DNA of 18,423 nucleotides from Scenedesmus sp. ARA3. Taxonomy: Eukaryota; Chlorophyta; Chlorophyceae; Sphaeropleales; Scenedesmaceae. This document shows, piece by piece, positions 12,110-18,423 of this stretch. How positions within the stretch are numbered: position 1 is the stretch's first letter; every line of letters starts with the position of its first letter. The stretch spans positions 1 to 18,423 of the forward strand of contig RWJK01001869.1 in the NCBI GenBank assembly GCA_004335835.1, read 5' to 3'. The notes below the pieces were generated by a model. The model ran no database searches, was not told where the DNA came from, and worked only from the letters and a program-made list of their open reading frames with translations. Made by a program: the position numbers and the translations under genes.

Positions 12110-12566
12110 GCGTGCATTGCAGGCGGGCTGCGGGTCTGGCTGCAGGGGCTGTAGCAGCCGCTGTGCTGCTGCCCGCCAGCTACAGCCGCGCCATACTGCT
12201 GGTTGAGGTTGTAGCTGCACCCGCCGCCGCCGGCGGCTGCAGCCGCATTCGCTGCTGCTGCTGCTGCTGCCGCTGCCACGGCTGCGCGCTTGCTGGCTGC
12301 TGGTGCGGTTTCGCTGCTGAGCCCGGACTCGCAGCAGGCTTCCAGTGCTGCTGCCTGGCGCTGGGACTTGCTGCTGCGGCAGGGGGGTGGCGGGCTGGGG
12401 CTCAGGCTGTAGCTGGGGGATGAGGGAGTGGAGCGGCGCTTCTTCTTTTTGAGCGGCTTGATCACGCCCAGGCCCAGCTGCAGTAGCAAAAGCAGTGAGG
12501 AAAAGCAGCAGGAAAGAGAGAGTGAAGTGAGCAGGAAGAGACAGCAGTAGGAGAAGCAGAGATAGG

Positions 12567-12600
<34 letters not shown>

Positions 12601-13838
12601 TAACAGCAAAGTGAGCAGTAAGACATAGCAGTAAGCAAAGCAGTGAGAAAAAGCAGAGGAAAGAGAGAGTGAAGTGAGCAGGAAGAGACAGCAGCAGGGT
12701 GGTTGCAGTGGGGGCAGGGGTAGGTGTGCAGGTGAAGAAGGTGTAGGAACAGAGTGGCTGGGTAAGGCAGCAGTGGAGCATTGCATGAGCAGCTGCACCA
12801 CCAGCAGATCGACAGTGTGTGCTGCTGCTCGCTACTGCTGCTGCTAGCGGCTTCAGTGTCCCTGGCTGCTGTTACACCACCCCTTTCCCCACCCAAACCC
12901 TGCAAGGTGCTGCCCAAACCCTACACACCTTGCTAGCCTTGCTGCTGCCAAAGGTGCCAGCCAATGCCTCCTCAATGTCATTGCTGCTGTCCAGCTCAGG
13001 GTGCTGCAGCAGCCACTCAAGCGTTACGTTACGCTCGATGTACTGGTTGCGGAAGTTCTCCGCAGGGTTGTTCAGCTTCCTGCTCAGAGTGGCATTCCAG
13101 TGGTTCTTGATGGCGTTGTCTGTGCGGCCTTTCAGCAGCTTCGCCAGCGCAGCCCACTTGTTGGTGTGCACTTTCTGTGCCTGCGGAAATAGGGAAAGCA
13201 GCGTGGCGCGCGGATCAGCCAGAAAAGCGGAGATGCCAGGATTCCCCGCACACGGCCGTGCAAGCCCTGGTCACACAGTCCTGCGATGCGATCCGGTCCG
13301 CACATGCAAGTAGTGATAAAGCTTCAGCAAATTACCTTGATGATTACAGCCTGCTCCCACTCGCTGAAAGGCGTGCGCTTGACGCCGGGGCAGAGCTGGT
13401 TGTACCACCTGCAAAATGCAGAGAATCACGAGCCTCAGTTCGAACCCCGCTGTGCAAGAACTAGATACATAAACGGCAATACTGAGCGCGGCCTGAAACC
13501 GCACGATGGGCGCATGCTGAAGGCTGTGAGGGCGCTGCTCCTGATGTCCGCAAGCAGGCTGGGCGCACCTGAGGCGACAGCTCTTGGCACTGCGGCCCTC
13601 CACTCCGGATGCTATCGTAGTCCAAGACTTGGTGCCATACTTTCCAACTCGCGCTTGCAGGCACTGGTCCTCCTGAACTCACAGCAATGCCACAGCCTCA
13701 GCGGGTTACACTCACCAAGACGTCGACATGCCACTGCGTGGTGCAGCCTTTATGATAAAGCTTACTGACCTTTGCAGTCCAGGCACCTTTGCGTGAGTCG
13801 CTGGGCACACTCGTGTGCTCGTCCGAGCTTGAGCTCAT
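9949..13838 (-). CDS. R2R3-MYB transcription factor with a long Gln/Ser-rich tail
   Basis: Exons are 13838-13770, 13672-13569, 13408-13336, 13180-12929 and 12477-9949. All introns are GT-AG, phases join, and the total is about 1008 residues. Exons 1-3 give repeat R2: KGAWTAK at the start, then SWTTIASGVEGRSAKSCRLR and RWYNQL, with the three Trp in place. Exons 3-4 give R3: PFSEWEQA (Phe in place of the first Trp), NKWAALAKLLKGRTDNAIKN and HWNATL. GRSxKSCRLRW and GRTDNAIKNHWNxTL are hallmarks of plant R2R3-MYBs, nearest the MYB44/70/73/77 type. The ATG at 13838 starts a 15-residue Ser/acidic leader (MSSSSDEHTS). Exon 5 opens with a basic KPLKKKKRR stretch, a probable nuclear localisation signal. 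About 800 residues rich in Gln, Ser, Gly, Ala and His runs follow. The end is acidic and hydrophobic (SLVWDNFDLPDLKENDVEA), resembling an activation domain. The DNA target and pathway cannot be told from sequence. Confidence 0.93.
11965..12108 (-). repeat. Longest polyQ-coding CTG tracts in MYB exon 5
   Basis: Two uninterrupted CTG runs, about 11968-11998 and 12073-12108 (12 units), are read on the minus strand as CAG codons giving polyQ of about 10-12 residues. Further shorter runs lie at about 11740-11765 and 11838-11863. They sit in the disordered tail, away from the DNA-binding domain. Pure CAG runs of this kind are expected to vary in length between strains. Confidence 0.8.
12485..12699 (-). 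repeat. Direct duplication flanking a CAG tract in MYB intron 4
   Basis: A segment of about 66 bp at 12485-12551 recurs at 12634-12699 with few differences. Both copies contain AGGAAAGAGAGAGTGAAGTG and then AGCAGGAAGAGACAGCAG. The copies are 149 bp apart and enclose a (CAG)n tract at about 12570-12599. They lie just inside the 3' end of the 450-nt intron 4 (12928-12478), in the polypyrimidine region as read on the minus strand. This is the same association of local duplication and CAG tract seen in the other two genes. Confidence 0.85.
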
Positions 13839-15172
13839 GACTGCAGACTGGCGAAGCACAGGCGCCTTTACGCCAACCCAGATACCCTATGAATTCTAAG
13901 ATTGGTTCTAATGCATGTTATCTGGCTTCCTCGCTGTGTGAGCCCCAATGAGGGGTCTGAGCCGAGGTGCGAACGTGAACGTGGTGGAAGAGAACAGTGT
14001 CGTGTGTAAGACTATCTGGTATACAACAAGTGATCAATGTGGTCAGACAAGACGATCGTAATTGGGCGTATACTGCAGGGACAAGCAGGGGTGCCTCGGG
14101 TGACTGTATCATGATGCGACTTGTCACAAATAAGCCGGGCTGCGGCGATCTTGCACAACTATCCAAGCATATGCCACAAGTATGACCACTTTAATGATTA
14201 AGTTGCGTTTCTCTTGCAAAAAGCAGGAGGGATAGGGACCCGAGCGCAGGTGCGAGTCATCTCGATATATACTGCAGGGTTATCCGTCTCTTAATGCCTT
14301 CTTCACGCTGTGGTTACCCTGTCTATAACTTTATCTGTCCTCACAAAAGCTATTTCTACAGGCCCCTCGCCGACAATGAGCTGCAAGCTGCCTCAAGTCC
14401 TGCAAGTATTGTCTGGTTGCTCTTGCTCATGTGCTGTCACTCAAACGTAATTTAGATAGGAAAATCAAAAAAGCTGAGACACACTAGACATCCGTTGGCG
14501 TCGAGTAACCCCAGCGGTCGACTGGACCTACATTAACCAGCCAGGCAGCATCTCATGCGACCTTTGCCTGCTCCAAAAACATTCATTTCTTACGGAATGA
14601 AGTACCCGTGTTACCTTTCGTGTCGTTGATATCGTAGCTTCCATGTGTAAGCTGGTGCGAACAATGCCAGGAACTTCTCATCACAAGCCACGCTGAAGCG
14701 CCTGCATCGCCACGCTGGCCAGCACAATCAACCAAATCCAGCGCCAAGTCAAAGTCAATACCTTGTCAATGAAGAGATTAGGTGCCAACAAGCTGGCACA
14801 GTCTAGCGCGTCCTGCTAGCAAGCAACAACAACATACTGCTTTACTGCTGTTGCAGCCAAAACGCTAATGACACCACAGCATCTGTACATTGTTGAAACT
14901 GAAGCCCCACTGCAGCTGCGGCATATATGCTGCAACCAGCGGTAGTGTTCTACACTTGCAGCATGCCACAGCAGGCAGAGCAGCCTCCTGCAGCAGCTGC
15001 TTTAACATCTGGCACTGCATGCCAAGATTCAACACCTGTAATGCTGTGCGCTGCACCACAAACAGCGCAGACACAATGCATTGACAAAGCTCATCCTGCT
15101 TCAATGCCGCACAATGCTGATCCTGTGGTCCAAAGGTACATCTGCATGCATCGTCCACAGTCAAAAGCCTGT

Positions 15173-15177
15173 TTTAC
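15173..15177 (-). terminator. Candidate TGTAA polyadenylation signal of cpFtsY
   Basis: The minus strand reads TGTAA here, downstream of both the main stop (15554-15556) and the stop of the duplicated last exon (15369-15371), so one signal could serve both transcript forms. TGTAA is the common signal in volvocine and related algae. A 5-base motif is weak evidence by itself. Confidence 0.3.
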
Positions 15178-15229
15178 AGCACATGTGCAGTATCAGTTGC
15201 TGGCAGCACGTGCAGGGAAGCTTGGCAAC

Positions 15230-15315
15230 AGACCAAACACGTACCCGGCACTTCCTTCTTGAAGTTCGCCTGACCGGCAGCTTCAGCTGAAGCACCAAGC
15301 AGCACATCCTCACTG
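15230..15315 (-). repeat. Third, highly decayed fragment of the cpFtsY last exon
   Basis: The minus strand contains CAGCTGAAGCTGCCGGTCAG, matching the QLKLPV codons of the last exon. It is preceded by GAGGATGTGCTGCTTGG, which resembles the 16-nt insert (ATGTGTTTTTTGGAAG) in the neighbouring echo. GCTTCAGCTGAAGC at 15280-15293 is a perfect 14-bp palindrome created at this point. The fragment has no usable frame and lies beside a CTG tract (about 15315-15340). Confidence 0.55.
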
Positions 15316-15368
15316 CTGCTGCTGCTGCTGCTGCTGCTACCGCTGCTGCACAGCACCGTCCTCACCCC

Positions 15369-15513
15369 TTACTGTTTTTGTGCTGCGGGGAACATTGCCT
15401 CGGCAAAATTTACGGCATCGAAGGGCTGCAGGTCTTCTGGTGTCTCTCCCACCCCGATGAACTTCCAAAAAACACATCTTCACTGGCAGCTTCAGCTGGT
15501 CCACCACGCGGCC
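15369..15513 (-). pseudogene. Duplicated cpFtsY last exon (decayed copy or alternative terminal exon)
   Basis: The copy covers the codons from VVDQLKLPVK through FIGVGETPEDLQPFDAVNF to the stop, offset about 185 bp downstream of the main exon. A 16-nt insert (ATGTGTTTTTTGGAAG, about 15462-15477) between the VK and FIG codons breaks the frame. The part after the insert (15461-15369) is fully open for 30 codons and ends in its own TAA, giving AEAMFPAAQKQ instead of AEALFPAAKQQ. The insert ends in a T-run followed by AG, like a 3' splice site. Ten of about a dozen codon differences from the main exon are synonymous. The contiguous copy at 15554-15729 is taken as the real exon because it joins directly to the TKLD motif. 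Confidence 0.85.
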
Positions 15514-15553
15514 ACTGCTGCTGCTGCCGCTGTGGTGTGACACATTGCAGGCT

Positions 15554-16917
15554 TTACTGCTGCTTTGCTGCGGGGAACAGCGCCTCGGCAAAATTCACGG
15601 CATCAAAGGGCTGCAGGTCCTCGGGCGTCTCTCCCACCCCAATGAACTTAACGGGGAGCTTCAGCTGGTCCACCACACTCACCACAGCGCCGCCACGCGC
15701 AGTGCCATCAAGCTTGGTCAGGATGAGGCCTGCAAGGGCAGCAGCAACAGCAGCAGCAGCAGCAGAAGCGTGCCATCAAGCTTGGTTTTGATGACGCCTG
15801 GCTGCGTCATACACTGCCCACACGCAGCAGGGAAGCATGCGGGGATTGGCCGGTAGGCGCAGCACGCACAGTGCAAGGCGCGCAGCCGGCAAGAACGGCA
15901 ATGGGGTGCCAAGCGACGCTGCTGCTGCTGCTTTGCTGTCTTGCTGGCTCTTAACAGTGCTGTGGCACATGAGAGACGTTGTATGCACCAAGCAAGCTAC
16001 CAAAGCATCAACAGCAGCAGGCTGCTGCTGAGCAGTAGCAGCAGCTGCAGCTGCGTAGCGTACCTGAGAGTGGCACTGTGTCGTTAAACTCTCGCGCCTG
16101 GTTGAGCATGTTGAGGCCTGGCGCAGGCAGCAGCAGCAGCCGCAGCACAAGTAAAGATATTGCATGGATCTGCGGCTTGATCTACAAAGTCAGTAGCGGC
16201 AGCACCACAGACGCAGAGCTGCTGCACCATCCAACAGACGCAGCAGGAGCAGCAGCAACCCGTCTGCTTTCACGCACAACATGTCAGTGCTGCGGTGCAA
16301 CTTGCTGCAACATGTTGAGCTAAGCCACATCAGCCGCCTCACCTGTGGTGCCGTCCAGCACCAGCAGCGTCTCACACGGCTGCTTCGGCAGCACGTTGGC
16401 TATGCTCTTCCTGCGGCAGCAGCAGCAATAGCAGCAACACGCATCCGCCTCAGTCAACAAAGGTCTGTGCAACACCAAAGGATGAAACAGCATAGAAGCA
16501 CTGCTGCGGCGCTTCTGCCGTTGCAGCACACCATGCGCCAGCTCAGAGAGCATCTGCACCCCCTTCCACCGGGCGGCAAGCACGACATCACACTCAAAGC
16601 AGCAAACTGCAAAGCTTTACATTGATGACAATGACCTGATACTGTCAGGCCATTAACTCACCTGCAGTTGGCGAGCTCCTCCATGAGCGCATACGCTGTG
16701 TGCAGCCGCCCCGCTGTGTCGCAAATGACAACATCCACATCCTTCTGCTGCTTTGCGTCATTGCAGGCAGCAGCCAGCACACCACCCGGCCGCCCACCCT
16801 CCTTGAAAGTGCCCATCTTGGCGCCTGATCGGCGGGCCCACTCTGCTAGCTGCTCGGCTGCTGCTGCACGGAAAGTGTCGCCGGGGGCAAGCAGTACCTG
16901 CAGCAGCAGCAACAGGG

Positions 16918-16973
<56 letters not shown>

Positions 16974-17266
16974 TTAGAATATGTAAGCAAGCCTCCTTGA
17001 AAGTGCCTGAGCGGCGCGCCCACTCAGCAAGCTGCTCAGCTGCTGCTGCAAGTGTCGCCAGGAGCAAGCAGCACCTGCAGCAAGCAGCAGCAGCAACGGA
17101 GAGGATATGAGCAGCCATACTTATGGAAGCAACCTACATGCGCGTGTGCTGCTGCTGCTGCTGCCATGCTGCTGCACTCACTGCCACACACTCACCCACC
17201 TGCCCTCCTTGCTCAGCATGCGCCAGCTTGCCAATCGTGCCGACCTACACGCCTGGGACGTGCATG

Positions 17267-17300
<34 letters not shown>

Positions 17301-17573
17301 ACCTTGACTGCCCCATACTCGCCCACCTGCCCTCCTTGCTCAGCCTGTGCGCCAGCTTGCCAATCATGCCAACCCACGTGCCTGTGACATGCTATGTGTG
17401 GTGGTGCTGCTGCCGCTGCTGGTGCCACCATGTACCGCCCTCGCTCACCCGCGCGCCTTCCTTGCTCAGCCTGTGCGCCAGCTTGCCGATTGTTGTCGTC
17501 TTGCCGGCTCCATTCACACCCACAATCAGCAGCACTGCTGGCTCCCCTTGCAGCTGCAGCTCACTAGTCTTGC

Positions 17574-17614
<41 letters not shown>

Positions 17615-18364
17615 TTAGCCGGCTCCAGCAGCGCAATGATCTGGCGCTTTAATGCTGACCGCATGTCATCTGCTGTCTTGATGCTGCCTGCTTTGAGCTC
17701 CTCACGAAGGCCATCCACAATTGTGAGCGCTGTCTTGGGACCAAAGTCTGCCGTCTGCAGCGGCAGCAGCAGCAGCAGCGGCAGCAGCAGTGTTGGCAGG
17801 AGCACCAGTGGCAGCGGCAGTGGCAGTGAGCAACCCAAGCCCGTGACCAGAGCAAGCGTTGTCCTGCACCTAAGGCTGCTTGCTGTGTTCAGGTGGCAAT
17901 GCCGAACTGTAAAAAACCAAACCCTAAACCATGGGCCCTGGAATGAAGAGGGCGCTAGAATGCCGGCATGACTGTCCTGTGTGTTAGTTTGCAGCATCGC
18001 ATGTCTGACACAAGGCAACATCACACTGCCAGGTGTGAACTTCACAGGCACAGCACTGTGAAGTTCATGCAGCCTGGACTGTGAACTCACGATGAGTGCC
18101 TCCTCCAGCTCCTCCAATGTGTCCTTCTAAACCTCCAAGTGACAAGAAATGGTGCAACTGGCCTGGCACCAAACCGCACGCATCTTCACACCTGCCTTGT
18201 ATAATACTCTGCAGCATTCACTCATTTATCCGTGCCAGCTGTGAAATTCATGCACAAAGGTAGAAACAGTACTCACGATGAGTGCCTCCTCCAGCTCTTC
18301 CAGTGTGTCCTCATAGTCCTCCAGTGACCAGAAGGTCAGCAGCTCCTCCACAAGCTGATTAATG

Positions 18365-18423
<59 letters not shown>
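15554..18423 (-). CDS. FTSY (cpFtsY): Chloroplast SRP receptor FtsY (cpFtsY), NG domain; 5' end outside window
   Basis: Exons are 18354-18277 (A), 17754-17449 (B), 16897-16662 (C), 16410-16343 (D), 16117-16064 (E) and 15729-15554 (F). All introns are GT-AG, phases agree, and 305 residues lie in the window. The protein is the SRP GTPase that docks the cpSRP54 complex at the thylakoid for targeting of light-harvesting and other membrane proteins. Exon A carries the N-domain helix (VEELLTFWSLEDY) and exon B begins at TADFGPKTAL. The G domain has the P-loop GVNGAGKTTTIGKLAHRL, the insertion-box start GDTFRAAAAEQLAEWARR, G3 CDTAGRLHT, VLDGTTGLNMLNQAREFN, G4 TKLDGTARGG and the closing FIGVGETPEDLQPFD. 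Plastid and bacterial FtsY end like this; cytosolic SR-alpha differs. Compared with land-plant cpFtsY, only the transit peptide and the start of the N domain are missing. A 12-Ser run sits in the N/G linker. The (CAG)n at the window edge is probably intronic. Introns carry partial copies of exons A, B, C and F. Confidence 0.95.
15769..15801 (-). repeat. Echo of the start of cpFtsY exon F, in intron E
   Basis: The minus strand reads GVIKTKLDGT here, against GLILTKLDGT in the true exon F 68 bp downstream. ACCAAGCTTGATGGCAC is identical in both. A (CAG)n tract at about 15739-15765 lies between the two copies. The copy runs into poly-Leu frame after TKLDGT, so it is not a full exon. Confidence 0.75.
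16919..16972. repeat. Pure (CAG)18 tract in cpFtsY intron B
   Basis: Eighteen uninterrupted CAG units lie between true exon C (starting at 16897) and its decayed copy (16988-17090). On the transcribed strand they read CUG and sit just upstream of the exon C acceptor, so they occupy the polypyrimidine/branch region of the intron. Confidence 0.95.
16988..17090 (-). repeat. Echo of cpFtsY exon C (insertion-box region), in intron B
   Basis: The copy includes the acceptor-like CTGCAG and codons for VLLAPGDT, then a 5-nt deletion within the FRAAA codons that shifts the frame. It continues with AEQLAEWARRSG and TFKE, lacking the intervening AKMG codons. The offset from the true exon is 177 bp. All point differences that I could align (about nine) are third-position synonymous changes. 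It cannot be translated through and is presumably removed with the intron. Confidence 0.88.
17140..17490 (-). repeat. Three-unit, about 127-bp tandem repeat containing the end of cpFtsY exon B
   Basis: CTTGCTCAGC, from the HRLSKEG codons, recurs at 17208, 17335 and 17461, so the period is 126-127 bp. The rightmost unit is the true exon end, with donor GTGAGC at 17448-17443. The other two code IGKLAHRLSKEG-like sequence in intron B. One begins with Met-Ile in place of Thr-Ile; the other has a 2-nt deletion in the HR codons. Both have GAGGGCAG before a GTGGG donor-like site. Each unit also carries a CTG tract: short at about 17150-17163, long at 17266-17298, and interrupted at about 17404-17421. 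Confidence 0.9.
17576..17611 (-). repeat. (CTG)12 coding poly-Ser in the cpFtsY N/G linker
   Basis: Twelve CTG units on the plus strand are read as AGC serine codons between LEPANN and GKTSELQLQ. This is the junction between the helical N domain and the first strand of the G domain. Length here is not constrained by a catalytic motif, which may explain why the repeat is tolerated. Confidence 0.95.
17917..17931. repeat. Plant-type telomere-like motif in cpFtsY intron A
   Basis: ACCAAACCCTAAACC contains one CCCTAAA unit plus flanking partial units. Isolated telo-box motifs of this kind occur in plant and algal promoters and introns. One copy is weak evidence for function. Confidence 0.35.
18036..18067. 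repeat. 12-bp perfect hairpin in cpFtsY intron A
   Basis: TGAACTTCACAG (18036-18047) and CTGTGAAGTTCA (18056-18067) are exact inverted copies separated by an 8-nt loop. On the minus-strand transcript the hairpin lies just downstream of the 5' splice-site-like GTGAGT of the exon A echo. GTGAAATTCATGCA recurs at 18241-18254 downstream of the true exon A donor, so one arm is part of the duplicated unit. Confidence 0.75.
18058..18150 (-). repeat. Echo of cpFtsY exon A with intact splice donor, in intron A
   Basis: This is a copy of 18241-18337, offset 186 bp, covering the donor, the DTLEELEEALI codons and some intron. The exon-to-donor sequence from GAGGAGGCACTCATC through GTGAGT is unchanged. 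Further upstream it carries a T insertion, other changes and an in-frame TAG. The TAG is itself a possible acceptor (TTTAG), leaving a 36-nt open cassette at 18126-18091. Confidence 0.88.
18368..18423. repeat. Pure (CAG)18+ tract reaching the window edge
   Basis: At least 18 CAG units begin 13 bases upstream of the cpFtsY exon A acceptor (ATTAATCAG, minus strand) and run off the window. Their placement mirrors the CAG tract before exon C, so an intronic location next to the acceptor is likely, though a coding location cannot be excluded. The true length is unknown because the window stops here. Confidence 0.95.

Larger units (their letters stand above)
13839..15368. other. Intergenic region: MYB upstream sequence and cpFtsY 3' flank
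   Basis: I see no gene here. The left end must contain the MYB promoter; a CCAAT motif on the minus strand (ATTGG at 13901-13905) lies about 65 bases before the ATG, which is weak evidence on its own. The right part is the 3' flank of cpFtsY. A TGTAA motif on the minus strand (TTACA at 15173-15177), about 380 bases past the cpFtsY stop at 15554, matches the usual chlorophycean polyadenylation signal. CAG/CTG tracts are absent until about 15315, where the cpFtsY-associated repeats begin. Confidence 0.5.

Noticed and set aside
12478..12801. Upstream extension of MYB exon 5 to a Met at 12801
   Set aside because: The frame stays open through intron 4, but this part is duplicated, Leu/Ser/Phe-rich pyrimidine sequence. 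Joining exon 4 (donor 12928) to the acceptor at 12478 keeps the phase and gives the basic KPLKKKKRR region directly.
13425..13450. TTCGAAC motif resembling a tRNA T-loop
   Set aside because: It lies in MYB intron 2 and no cloverleaf can be formed.
16200..16330. Possible echo of cpFtsY exon E (shared CATGTTGAG)
   Set aside because: Only nine bases match, which is not enough against background in repeat-rich sequence.
16919..18423. CRISPR-like spacing of repeats
   Set aside because: The repeats are CAG microsatellites and exon fragments in a eukaryotic nuclear gene; there are no regular spacers or cas genes.

Overview
The window looks like nuclear DNA of a green alga, most likely a chlorophycean (Chlamydomonadales-type) species. 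Three things point there: a plastid-type SRP receptor (cpFtsY) split into short GT-AG exons, a plant-type R2R3-MYB factor, and an extreme load of CAG/CTG trinucleotide repeats read as Ala, Gln and Ser runs. Haematococcus-like genomes have this texture, but that genus is a guess. All three supportable genes lie on the minus strand.

Layout. (1) 1-4436: a very large Ala/Gln/Ser-rich protein of unknown function. It has one 823-codon exon, one intron, and a second exon running off the left edge. (2) 4437-9948: about 5.5 kb with no convincing gene, holding palindromes, a TTTTGGGG-type G-rich tract and presumably the 3' UTR of the next gene. (3) 9949-13838: a five-exon R2R3-MYB transcription factor of about 1008 residues, close in its DNA-binding domain to the plant MYB44/MYB73 type (subgroup 22), with a long Gln/Ser-rich tail and an acidic C-terminus. 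(4) 13839-15368: intergenic DNA and the 3' flank of the next gene. (5) 15554-18354: six exons encoding the last 305 residues of cpFtsY, with the start and transit peptide beyond the right edge.

The most unusual thing here is a set of 'exon echoes'. Four of the six cpFtsY exons (A, B, C, F) have degenerate partial copies in the neighbouring intron or 3' flank, and the intron of the Ala-rich gene holds several copies of its own exon end and splice donor. Copies lie about 68-204 bp from their source, usually beside a CAG/CTG tract. In the cpFtsY echoes nearly all substitutions fall at synonymous third positions although some echoes carry frame-breaking indels. Two echoes are still splice-competent on paper: a 36-nt in-frame cassette (18091-18126) and an alternative terminal exon with a conserved stop codon (15369-15461).

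The three genes show no sign of working together: cpFtsY serves thylakoid membrane-protein targeting, the MYB is nuclear, and the Ala-rich protein is unassigned. What they share is the repeat-rich, duplication-prone sequence of their gene bodies; the intergenic stretches are nearly free of CAG/CTG tracts.
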